Assembly: GCA_024305105.1 (NCBI GenBank)
Contig: JAMWZA010000034.1
Span: 1 to 42,803, forward strand
Reading direction: 5' to 3'
Length of the DNA stretch: 42,803 bases
Origin: Marinoscillum sp.
GTDB lineage: Bacteria > Bacteroidota > Bacteroidia > Cytophagales > Cyclobacteriaceae
The notes beneath the pieces were generated by a model that made no database searches, was not told where the DNA came from, and saw only the letters and a list, made by a program, of their open reading frames with translations. A program made the position numbers and the translations under genes. Positions 9,768 through 16,631 of this stretch are shown here, one piece after another (position 1 is the first letter of the stretch; the number at the start of each line of letters is the position of its first letter).

Positions 9768-10571
9768 TTGAATTTATTACACTTGATCCTTAAAAAATCA
9801 AGAACTGTTTCAGAATCCTATCAACCAGTGAAATTACGGCTGTTTTTATATACCTCCTATGCAGTGTGCATATTTTTATTCCTGAGCCTTTTCGTCATTC
9901 CCACGTTGGTGCTCCTGGGTACCAACAAAAAATGGCATCAAACTGCGCTCAATCTCCACATGATCTGGGCAAAAATGTTTTTTACGCTGGTGATGCCTGT
10001 GGAAGTAATCGGCAAAGAGAAACTGAAACACCATGAGCAATACATCTTTTGTTCGAATCATTTTTCCTTTTTTGACATTCCGGCCTTCTATTTAATCCAC
10101 CCAGCCAAAATTATTGGCAAGAGCTCGCTCGCAAAGATTCCTTTGTTTGGCACCTTTTTCCGATTGATCCACATACCGGTGAATAGAGAGAGTGCGAGAA
10201 GTCGGGCGCTGAGCCTACAGCGAACGAAAGATGTGGTGGATGAGGGTTTCAACGTTCTTTTTTTTCCAGAGGGCGGAATCCGTGTGGGTGGTGATGACCT
10301 ACCATATATGGCCCCTTTTAAGGATGGCGCTTTCCGAATAGCCGTCGAGAAAAACATCCCCATCGTACCGATCACTATGCCCTACAACTTTCTGATCTTA
10401 CCAGACGAATCTCCGGTGCGTTTTCATCCACACAAGTGCACATTGATTATTCACGACCCAATCTATCCTGATCAGGCAAATGAGAAAGAAATAAACGTGC
10501 TAAAAGAAAAGACATTTAAGGTGATACAGGAGGAACTTCTCAGACGTCATCCGGAAAAAGTGAGAAATTAA
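9768..10571 (+). CDS. plsC: 1-acyl-sn-glycerol-3-phosphate acyltransferase (PlsC family)
   Basis: Likely transfers an acyl chain to lysophosphatidate to make phosphatidic acid at the inner membrane. The motifs are in order: HX4D in SNHFSFFDIP (His98, Asp103), the VNRESARSR substrate segment near 138-146, FPEGG at 166-170 and PIVPITM at 198-204. One hydrophobic helix at about 28-50 anchors the N-terminus. The proposed TTG start at 9768 is doubtful because it falls within TATAATTTG, which resembles a -7 promoter box; an in-frame GTG at 9828 (residue 21) would give a 247-residue protein. Related enzymes could acylate other lysolipids, for example ornithine lipids, so the exact substrate is inferred. 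Confidence 0.85.
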   Translation: MNLLHLILKKSRTVSESYQPVKLRLFLYTSYAVCIFLFLSLFVIPTLVLLGTNKKWHQTALNLHMIWAKMFFTLVMPVEVIGKEKLKHHEQYIFCSNHFSFFDIPAFYLIHPAKIIGKSSLAKIPLFGTFFRLIHIPVNRESARSRALSLQRTKDVVDEGFNVLFFPEGGIRVGGDDLPYMAPFKDGAFRIAVEKNIPIVPITMPYNFLILPDESPVRFHPHKCTLIIHDPIYPDQANEKEINVLKEKTFKVIQEELLRRHPEKVRN

Positions 10572-10689
10572 ATAAATGGAAACCAGCACGTCACTCCCCG
10601 AATTCCTTGAAAGATCGCCAATACTCAATGAGTTAAGTTGTGGAATTATAGGGGAGTCTCATGATAACAGTTAGCATTTCCGTAAGACT

Positions 10690-10757
10690 GTTGGTGTTGT
10701 CACCAACTGTATCACCTGCCAAATGCAGTAACTTTCTGACTGTTGGTCACAAGACCA
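10690..10757. repeat. Two small hairpins and a 10-bp direct repeat between plsC and the secreted-protein gene
   Basis: The 243-base gap 10572-10814 contains GACTGTTGGT twice (10686-10695 and 10738-10747). Each copy opens a hairpin: GTTGGTG/CACCAAC at 10690-10707 (7-bp stem, 4-base loop) and TGGTC/GACCA at 10744-10757 (5-bp stem, 4-base loop). There is no T-tract. They could end the convergent transcripts or be remnants of a repeat family. A 32-codon frame at 10576-10674 in the same gap has no recognisable features. Confidence 0.5.
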
Positions 10758-10814
10758 GAAGAGGCATAAGTGAAGGATGAAAAATGAGTCACCTACAGAC
10801 CCTCTTTGAATACT

Positions 10815-11837
10815 TTACTTTAAGTCTTTCAAATAAATGGGCGCAGGGTGTCTTAGTATGACCTCATTTTTGTTAACGGATATTTGAATTGCATTTTTGG
10901 CCATATAATTATGGTGATTGGTAGGCATCAATTCCCCAATGGTTATTGCAACATCATCCATTGGGAAATCTACAGCAACCGGAATTACTTTAGGTTTTGA
11001 TGGCAAGTAGTCGGAATAAGTAATTCTTCCACTCAATATTCCTTGATCATTCAAAACTGTGGCTTCCCCTTTTGAGAAAATAACAATTTGCTTACTTGTC
11101 TCATCGTAAACTAAAGGGTACCTATTTGTTGTTATCTGATATTCCCATTTTAAGGACCCTTGGCTATCAAGAGCTATCACTTTCTCCTTTAGTCTCAAAA
11201 GAATCATTGAACTTCCAAAAGTTGTATCAGATATCCTTTGATCAATCTGCAACTCTTTCTTTGTTGTTGAATTATTAGTGATTCCATTTATGAGGTAAAC
11301 CCTACTATCCACCTGAATAATGGCTTGCACTCCAGATGAGGTCTGACCATAATCAAGTTGTTCAAAGAACTGTCCATTCAATGGCTCAATTTGGAATACT
11401 TCTGAAAGGTCAAAATCAAAAACTTTGATCATATTGCCAGAACCTTCCCACATATTGGTGAGATAAACTTGCTCGTCAACGAATAATGGTGATGTCCAAT
11501 AGCCGACAAGATCTAGAATCCCCTTAACTTCTAAACGATTGTTTAGAACCTTGAGCAGAGTATACTGGGTTTTACCCTCATTGTAATCTATAATTCCTGT
11601 CAAGACATGTTGCACGCCATCGTCAGCAAAGTATACTTGTCCCTTTGGAAAATCCATCTTGTTCCCCTCCCTGTCCACAAGAAATCTCTTATCGCTAGAA
11701 TTAACTACGCCAAACGCCTTATTGGAGATATATATTACCTTTTCGACATTTTCATAAGATTTAGGTATCTGACTCTGGGCTTGATTGATAAGCGAGCTCC
11801 AAAAAAACAAGAATAAGAATATTGATATTGATTTCAT
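10815..11837 (-). CDS. Secreted protein of unknown function, possible beta-propeller fold
   Basis: I do not recognise this 340-residue protein. A Sec signal peptide is clear (MKSISIFLFLFFWSSLINQAQS, cut after about residue 22, no lipobox). The rest is rich in short beta-type segments with repeated forms such as GVVNSSDKRFLVDREGNKM, QVYLTNMW, RVYLINGI and KVIALDSQGSLKWEYQI. The last resembles PQQ/WD-type propeller blades, so a six- or seven-bladed propeller is plausible but unproven. It lacks a T9SS C-terminal domain, so it is probably periplasmic. By eye it is more AT-rich than plsC and gatC, and it lies beside the toxin-antitoxin island, so it may be accessory DNA. It stands alone on the minus strand. 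Confidence 0.7.
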   Translation of the reverse strand: MKSISIFLFLFFWSSLINQAQSQIPKSYENVEKVIYISNKAFGVVNSSDKRFLVDREGNKMDFPKGQVYFADDGVQHVLTGIIDYNEGKTQYTLLKVLNNRLEVKGILDLVGYWTSPLFVDEQVYLTNMWEGSGNMIKVFDFDLSEVFQIEPLNGQFFEQLDYGQTSSGVQAIIQVDSRVYLINGITNNSTTKKELQIDQRISDTTFGSSMILLRLKEKVIALDSQGSLKWEYQITTNRYPLVYDETSKQIVIFSKGEATVLNDQGILSGRITYSDYLPSKPKVIPVAVDFPMDDVAITIGELMPTNHHNYMAKNAIQISVNKNEVILRHPAPIYLKDLK

Positions 11838-11933
11838 TTTTACCTGTTACATACAGCCTAAATATAAACTAACCTATCACGGACAGATTGACAATCATCT
11901 GCTGAGACCCAAGATAATGGAAGGAAGAAAAAG

Positions 11934-11981
11934 TTAATACCTATGCTTTTTGGTCTTATGACCAAAAAGCATAGGTATTAA
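11934..11981. terminator. 22-bp perfect inverted repeat, probable bidirectional terminator
   Basis: The arms at 11934-11955 and 11960-11981 pair over 22 bp without mismatch around a TTAT loop. The left arm contains CTTTTTGG, so the T-run lies inside the stem, unlike a canonical terminator. It lies 5 bases beyond the yoeB-like stop and about 95 bases upstream of the secreted-protein start, so it can insulate the toxin-antitoxin operon from that gene. A mobile-element end or recombination site is possible, but only one copy is visible. Confidence 0.6.
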
Positions 11982-11986
11982 ACTAA

Positions 11987-12265
11987 TCATTTATCCCCAT
12001 AATGCGAATAAGCACTTAAAACATGAACCGTCACGATTTCATCTTTTACAGAATAGACCAAACGATGTTTTCTATTAATCCTTCTGGAATACAATCCTGC
12101 CAAATCGTGCTTTAAGACCTCTGGTTGACCTGTTCCTGTTTTTGGATGCTCCATTAACTCGTCGAGTAATTTCCTGATCTTCTTTAAGACCGATTGGTCT
12201 CCCGCTTTCTTATGTTTTTCGATATCCTTTAAAGCTTTCTCTGTAAACTCTAAGGTATAAGTCAT
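11987..12265 (-). CDS. yoeB: YoeB/Txe-family type II toxin (ribosome-dependent mRNA endonuclease)
   Basis: Toxin of a YefM-YoeB pair. The 92 residues match the family throughout: EFTEKALKDIEKHKK, then GTGQPEVLKHDLAGLYSRRINRKHRLVY and the ending SAYSHYGDK. The catalytic residues known from E. coli YoeB (Glu46, Arg65, His83, Tyr84) correspond to Glu49, Arg68, His88 and Tyr89 and are all present, so the toxin should be active. It cleaves mRNA in the ribosomal A site when the antitoxin is lost. Its ATG overlaps the antitoxin stop as ATGA (12262-12265), the usual coupling for this module. Confidence 0.94.
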   Translation of the reverse strand: MTYTLEFTEKALKDIEKHKKAGDQSVLKKIRKLLDELMEHPKTGTGQPEVLKHDLAGLYSRRINRKHRLVYSVKDEIVTVHVLSAYSHYGDK

Positions 12266-12513
12266 AACCCAAGTAACTCATTGAGCTCCTCTGGTGTAGA
12301 GACTTTCTTTGTCTTACCCGACTCTGCTTGCTGAATGCTCTCTTTTATTCGAGTGACCATTTCGGCATTGAAATAAAGATCTTGCTCGCCTACTGGAGTT
12401 AAAGCGTACGCTTTATCTTTCCCTCTTTGAACAATGATTTGTTCTCCTTTGTCGGCTCTGTCAAAATACTCCTTTTGGTTTTGCCTAAATTCACGACTGC
12501 TTATCACCAACAT
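12262..12513 (-). CDS. yefM: YefM/Phd-family antitoxin
   Basis: Antitoxin that binds and neutralises the YoeB-like toxin and represses its own operon. The 83 residues begin MLVISSREFRQNQKEYFDRADKGEQ, the standard Phd/YefM DNA-binding fold, followed by IIVQRGKDKAYALTPV and a flexible acidic C-terminus (STPEELNELLGL) that wraps the toxin. I place the start at ATG 12513. The frame is open to 12555, but the extra 14 codons would translate the palindromic operator just upstream, and family members start at MLVISSREF. Confidence 0.92.
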   Translation of the reverse strand: MLVISSREFRQNQKEYFDRADKGEQIIVQRGKDKAYALTPVGEQDLYFNAEMVTRIKESIQQAESGKTKKVSTPEELNELLGL

Positions 12514-12528
12514 GTTACTTCCATTTGT

Positions 12529-12543
12529 GTACCACTTTGGTAC
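12529..12543 (-). promoter_or_regulatory. Palindromic operator of the yefM-yoeB operon
   Basis: GTACCA at 12529-12534 and TGGTAC at 12538-12543 form a perfect dyad with a 3-base spacer, 16 bases upstream of the yefM start. E. coli YefM binds palindromes with a TGTACA core just upstream of its gene. The similar GTAC core and position make this the likely autorepression site (inference). Confidence 0.6.
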
Positions 12544-12723
12544 TAACATACGCAATTTTCCAATGACCAGTTCTATTATTGTACCTACAAATCAACCGTT
12601 AGGCTAACTTCCAGCGCATCACCTCAATAAAACCAAAATTGGTTATACTGATTTGAAGTTTTGACATAATGTGTTGATTTTGAATGACACAAATGAACAT
12701 TTCTCTAGTCTCCAGCTATTGCT

Positions 12724-12731
12724 TATTTTTG
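12724..12731 (+). promoter_or_regulatory. Bacteroidota-type -7 box for the plus-strand toxin-antitoxin pair
   Basis: TATTTTTG matches TAnnTTTG exactly and lies 30 bases upstream of the antitoxin ATG at 12762. A good -33 TTTG was not found at the usual spacing; TTCT at 12701 is the nearest. Confidence 0.4.
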
Positions 12732-12761
12732 TATTGATTGATAAACCAAATGATTTGAGTC

Positions 12762-12968
12762 ATGAAAGTAATTCTTGATATTAAAGACGAAAAAGCAGCT
12801 TTTTTCATGGAGGTGCTCAAGAATTTTTCTTTCGTGAAAGCAAAGACGCTCACGCCCTACAAGGCACAGGTATTAGAAGGTCTTAAGGATGCCATCGAAG
12901 AGGTAAACCAGGTCAAAACCGGAAAAAAGAAATCACATTCACTTAGTGAGTTTCTCGATGACTTATAA
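12762..12968 (+). CDS. Putative antitoxin of a RelE-type toxin-antitoxin pair
   Basis: Small 68-residue protein whose role is mainly inferred from its partner. The N-terminal half (MKVILDIKDEKAAFFMEVL) looks like a beta-strand plus helix DNA-binding or dimerisation element. The C-terminal half is charged and ends SLSEFLDDL, the kind of amphipathic tail that masks a RelE-type toxin. It overlaps the toxin gene by 11 bases, so translation is probably coupled. Similar short proteins precede RelE/ParE toxins in many Bacteroidota, but I cannot name an exact antitoxin family. Confidence 0.75.
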   Translation: MKVILDIKDEKAAFFMEVLKNFSFVKAKTLTPYKAQVLEGLKDAIEEVNQVKTGKKKSHSLSEFLDDL

Positions 12969-13287
12969 AGTCGAAACCATTGCCCCTTTTCGTAAAGAAG
13001 CTAAGAGGCTCATCAAAAAATATCCTTCTCTTAAAAAAGAACTGGCTATACTTGGTCAGCAACTTTCAGAAGGACCAACCATGGGCTCTTCCTTAGGAAA
13101 TGATTGTTATAAAATCCGGCTTGCTATCAAATCAAAAGGCAAAGGTAAATCCGGTGGTGCACGGATCATCACCCATGTGATCCATATAGTCGATCAAGTC
13201 GTTTTTCTACTTACTATTTTTGACAAATCCGATAAGGAAAATATTCAGGACAAAGAGTTGAAGGAACTATTGAAACTGATAAAATGA
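12958..13287 (+). CDS. RelE/ParE-superfamily toxin
   Basis: Likely type II toxin of 109 residues. The RelE fold is suggested by FRKEAKRLIKKYPSLKKELAILGQQL (two N-terminal helices), the central strand NDCYKIRLAIKSKGKGKSGGARIITH with several basic residues, and VVFLLTIFDKSDKENIQDKEL near the end, which resembles the Y/F-DKSE.E.I.(D/E)(D/E)EL ending of the Bacteroidota RelE group. Whether it cuts mRNA (RelE-like) or targets gyrase (ParE-like) cannot be told from sequence. I start at ATG 12958 (MTYKVETIAPF); a GTG four codons earlier is less likely. It is not related to the YoeB-like toxin on the other strand beyond the common superfamily fold. Confidence 0.85.
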   Translation: MTYKVETIAPFRKEAKRLIKKYPSLKKELAILGQQLSEGPTMGSSLGNDCYKIRLAIKSKGKGKSGGARIITHVIHIVDQVVFLLTIFDKSDKENIQDKELKELLKLIK

Positions 13288-13455
13288 AAAATGAACTTTC
13301 GAGATTTCTAAGGCATGTCTCTAATCAATACGGGCATCAATACAAAATAGTGGATACATCTCTCACGTAGAGGAAAGCAACTATATTTCAACCCAATAAC
13401 ATAGTCGATTTCTCAACTTCCCTCCATTCACCCCAATAAAATCAACTCTGTGGAT

Positions 13456-13463
13456 TAGTTTTG
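13456..13463 (+). promoter_or_regulatory. Bacteroidota-type -7 box for gatC
   Basis: TAGTTTTG matches TAnnTTTG exactly, 21 bases before the gatC ATG at 13485. It overlaps the alternative TTG start at 13461, which argues against that start. No good -33 element is visible. Confidence 0.45.
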
Positions 13464-13484
13464 TTGGAGGAGAAGACAAAGGAT

Positions 13485-13772
13485 ATGAAAATAGATAAGG
13501 AAACACTTCATAAGATCGCGCACCTGTCACGATTGGAACTAGATCCGGCAAAGAAAGATGCCTACATCAAAGATCTGGAAGAAGTACTTACCTGGGTAGA
13601 AAAGCTCAATGAGCTGGACACAGAAGGTGTGGAACCACTAACCAACATGTCCTTTGAAGTAAATGCGTTCCGAGCCGATGAAGTCACCAATACCATCGAA
13701 CATGCACGTGCGCTAAAAAATGCGCCAAAGAAAGACGAAGACTACTTCCGTGTACCTAAAGTGCTGGAGTAA
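13485..13772 (+). CDS. gatC: Asp/Glu-tRNA amidotransferase subunit C
   Basis: Small subunit of the GatCAB complex, which converts Glu-tRNA(Gln) or Asp-tRNA(Asn) to the amidated form in the cytoplasm. GatC holds GatA and GatB together. The 95 residues fit the family: LHKIAHLSRLELDPAKKDAY, VLTWVEKLNELDTEGVEPLTN, then RADEVTN and the C-terminal EDYFRVPKVLE, which matches the usual ...G.F.VP.V.E ending. The ATG at 13485 is preferred over TTG 13461, which falls in a -7 promoter box. GatA lies about 24 kb away on the other strand and GatB is not in the window. Confidence 0.95.
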   Translation: MKIDKETLHKIAHLSRLELDPAKKDAYIKDLEEVLTWVEKLNELDTEGVEPLTNMSFEVNAFRADEVTNTIEHARALKNAPKKDEDYFRVPKVLE

Positions 13773-13775
13773 TTG

Positions 13776-16628
13776 ATGAAAGACTACTTCAATCGGTTCA
13801 TCATTGCGCTATTTCTCGGCGCTACCGTTCTACTTCTCTTCCGCTATGCCAGAGGCTATGATGACAGCATAGATTATTTTGTTACCACGTCTGCTGAGCC
13901 TACGGAATTCGCTGCTTATCCATTCACAAAAGGTCTGTTTCAGTTTAGCTTTAAAGGTGAGGTGTATTCACTGGCTGAATCGTTTGCCGCTGGGCCCATC
14001 ATCCGAGACCTAACTGCCGAAACAGGTTTTCTCCTATTAATTACCATCGGGTTGTGCCTGATGCTGGCTATACTCACCGCATTGCCGCGCACTTTTTTTA
14101 TTGGTGCCATGGCGCTTTTCATATTCTTCCTTATAAGCCTCAACCTGTCGGAAGTAAGCCTTTTTGGTTTTGCTGGAGAGAGTTCAGCAGCCATCATTAT
14201 CCTTCTCGCTGCATTTCTCTTGCCAGCCTACTTGTTTCATGCGTTTTTCCCAGAGGTTGGCACCTCTGTCAGGTTCTTGGTGTTTGTGGTAATCACGAGC
14301 TTAATTGTACTCTTTGGAGGCGTTTCTCATGAAGTATTTGTAGATCAGTTTACAGTAGGAAGCCATTTCGGGCTTGCGGTGATCGGATTGATCTTCTTAT
14401 TTCTAATCGCCGAAGAAAATGTGTTCGCCATTCTATTCCTGATCACCAAAACGAAAGGTGGAAAAAACAACCACCTACACTTCATCGTCTTTTCACTGAT
14501 CTATCTGGGAATCCTTGGCCTTTATTATGGCAAAAAATCAGGTGTCATTCAAACGGAAGTGGCCTTTTTCGATCCCTTCATCCTACTGGCTGTCAGTGGC
14601 CTCATCACACTCTGGACCATACAATACAAAGCGGATATTTTCAAAAACTTACTAACCATCTCTGAGGCCAGAAGCCTTGTTGCCGCACTAGGCATCATCA
14701 CACTTGGTTTTCTTTCCCTGGCCATGTACCGAGGCAATGACCCTGTTTACGAAAGCTTTCATTACCTAATTATTTACTCCCACCTGGCATTTGGAGCATT
14801 CTTCTTTATCTACATCCTCACCAATTTTCTGACGCCTTTGATTCAGGGATTGACGGTGTGTCAAGTAGCCTTCAAATCACAAAACTTTCCCTATGCCAGT
14901 GCCCGGCTAGCAGGGATGGTCGCCGTTGCAGCCTTTTTCTTTTTGGCGAGCAAAGAAGTCTTTTTACTGATCAGAGCAGGTCATTACAACTACCTTGGGG
15001 CTCAGGCTGAGCAAGTGGATGAGAATTTACTCGCTGGAGAATATTACCGTCAGGGAATGGTCTTTGGTCATAACAACCATTACTCCAATTATAAAGTCGG
15101 GTACCGTGAGCTACAAAAAGGCAATACCAAAGAGGCGAACTTCCGGTTTAGCAGAGCAGCTTTGAGATACCCCTCTCCGCAATCATTTGTAAACAAATCC
15201 AGCACTTATGCGCTCATGGCTGAGGCTACACCATCCATGGTAGCGCTGAAAGAAGGTCTTAGGGAATTTCCGTCAAATCCACAGCTTCAAAACAACCTGG
15301 GGCTAACTTATGCTGACCTGGGAAAAACCAAAGAGGCCATTGACCTCTTGTCAGAATCAGGTCTTAATGACCAGTGGACCAACGCAAACCTTGTCAATCT
15401 CTGGAAGCTGAAACAGTCTGCCGAAAATGCAGAACAAGACTTTGAAAATGGAAACGTCGCTGTAAAAGCCAATGTCATCCAAGCCCTGCTGAAAACACAG
15501 CAGGAAGCCAATATCGTTTTTGATACGGCATACCTCTATCCATCTTATGGGTTGCACCGATTGGCGTTCCTGATCAACGCAAGCTGGTATTTCCCAAACA
15601 AACGAATTCCTATCGAAATGCAAAAGGCTTTAAATGTTCCCCTAAACGAGGACATCTACTGGCATGCTAAAAATGCGGCAGCTCTTGCGTTTTATGGAGC
15701 CGGAAATATTAACGATGCGCTTCGCACCTTCGATCAGTTGGCCACAGATTCACGCAGGGAGCAAAAAGCCCGCATGTACAATCAGATGGGTCTCATCGCA
15801 CTTTCACAACACAGCATACAAGAAGCCCTGCGATTTTTTGAGCAGGCCATTAGCGAAGGAAGCGAAGCGGCATTTCTCAAGAAACAAGCGTGTCTTCTGG
15901 AAACAGGAGACCTTGACAAGGCTATCAAGTGGTCGGAATACCTCGTGTCCATTGATTCCAGTTATTCCCAATTAAAAACAGACCTGGAAGCATTACAGTC
16001 CAAAGAGGTTCTATCAGCGGACTTGCAAAAAATGCGCATGTACTACTTTTATAAGGATTACAGTACAGCTGAGATTAGTTCTGGTTTGTCTGAAGCGGAT
16101 GAAGCGTTTCGTGTCAGCCTGTGGGCCAAAATGGCGAAGGAGTCATTGACAGAGAAAAACTTTGAAGCGTATCAAAATTATCGATCAGTCTTTAGTAATC
16201 TGTTGGAAACGGCATACTTTTCGGAAACGGATATGGTCATTCGATTATTTAAAGGACAATCACCCGTAAACTCCGACCACCCGGTTGGTAAACTGATTTC
16301 GTCTGCAGACAGTAACCGCTATCAGGAGCTAACGAATCTCATAAATAACAATGCTTACAATGAGCCATTAATTCTGTCGGTCGTGAGCTATCTGGAAAAT
16401 GAAGACCTTAGCACTGCCTATCAACTATTGGTAGAGGCAGTAGATATCAACAAATCCAGCATAGAAATGCGCAAGCAATATGTGCTTATAGCGATCAAAT
16501 CAGGCCTTACCAGGTATGCAGAGGATATGCTCACTCAACTCAAAACCAAGATGCCCACATCAGATTTCAGTTCATTTGAGACGCGAGCTGAAGAACTAAA
16601 AACCACGATGGCAGAGAACGCCTGGTAA
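13776..16628 (+). CDS. Large polytopic membrane protein with C-terminal TPR domain, unknown function
   Basis: This 950-residue protein is unassigned. The first 415 or so residues contain about a dozen hydrophobic segments (for example GATVLLLFRYA near 15-25, GFLLLITIGLCLMLAILTAL, ESSAAIIILLAAFLLPAYLF, SLIYLGILGLYYG). The rest is soluble and helical with TPR-like repeats: LQNNLGLTYADLGKTKEAIDLL, ARMYNQMGLIALSQHSIQEALRFFEQAI and LKKQACLLETGDLDKAIKWSEYL. The C-terminal part should face one compartment as a protein-binding scaffold. It starts 3 bases after gatC and probably shares its transcript. It resembles O-antigen-ligase/TPR-type layouts in outline, but I saw no ligase motif. It ends 3 bases before the convergent LysR gene with no visible terminator. 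Confidence 0.8.
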   Translation: MKDYFNRFIIALFLGATVLLLFRYARGYDDSIDYFVTTSAEPTEFAAYPFTKGLFQFSFKGEVYSLAESFAAGPIIRDLTAETGFLLLITIGLCLMLAILTALPRTFFIGAMALFIFFLISLNLSEVSLFGFAGESSAAIIILLAAFLLPAYLFHAFFPEVGTSVRFLVFVVITSLIVLFGGVSHEVFVDQFTVGSHFGLAVIGLIFLFLIAEENVFAILFLITKTKGGKNNHLHFIVFSLIYLGILGLYYGKKSGVIQTEVAFFDPFILLAVSGLITLWTIQYKADIFKNLLTISEARSLVAALGIITLGFLSLAMYRGNDPVYESFHYLIIYSHLAFGAFFFIYILTNFLTPLIQGLTVCQVAFKSQNFPYASARLAGMVAVAAFFFLASKEVFLLIRAGHYNYLGAQAEQVDENLLAGEYYRQGMVFGHNNHYSNYKVGYRELQKGNTKEANFRFSRAALRYPSPQSFVNKSSTYALMAEATPSMVALKEGLREFPSNPQLQNNLGLTYADLGKTKEAIDLLSESGLNDQWTNANLVNLWKLKQSAENAEQDFENGNVAVKANVIQALLKTQQEANIVFDTAYLYPSYGLHRLAFLINASWYFPNKRIPIEMQKALNVPLNEDIYWHAKNAAALAFYGAGNINDALRTFDQLATDSRREQKARMYNQMGLIALSQHSIQEALRFFEQAISEGSEAAFLKKQACLLETGDLDKAIKWSEYLVSIDSSYSQLKTDLEALQSKEVLSADLQKMRMYYFYKDYSTAEISSGLSEADEAFRVSLWAKMAKESLTEKNFEAYQNYRSVFSNLLETAYFSETDMVIRLFKGQSPVNSDHPVGKLISSADSNRYQELTNLINNNAYNEPLILSVVSYLENEDLSTAYQLLVEAVDINKSSIEMRKQYVLIAIKSGLTRYAEDMLTQLKTKMPTSDFSSFETRAEELKTTMAENAW

Positions 16629-16631
16629 GAT

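Noticed and set aside
11934-11981. Integron attC site or CRISPR-like repeat
   Set aside because: Only one copy is present, the stem is perfect rather than carrying the extrahelical bases of attC, and there is no integrase or repeated spacer pattern.
12514-12555. Longer N-terminus for the YefM-like antitoxin
   Set aside because: The extra codons run through the palindromic operator, and family proteins begin at MLVISSREF.
13284-13370. 28-codon ORF whose ATG overlaps the RelE-type toxin stop (ATGA)
   Set aside because: The overlap looks like coupling, but the peptide (MKNELSRFLRHVSNQYGHQY...) is very short and has no recognisable motif. It may be a remnant of a third gene; not enough to call.
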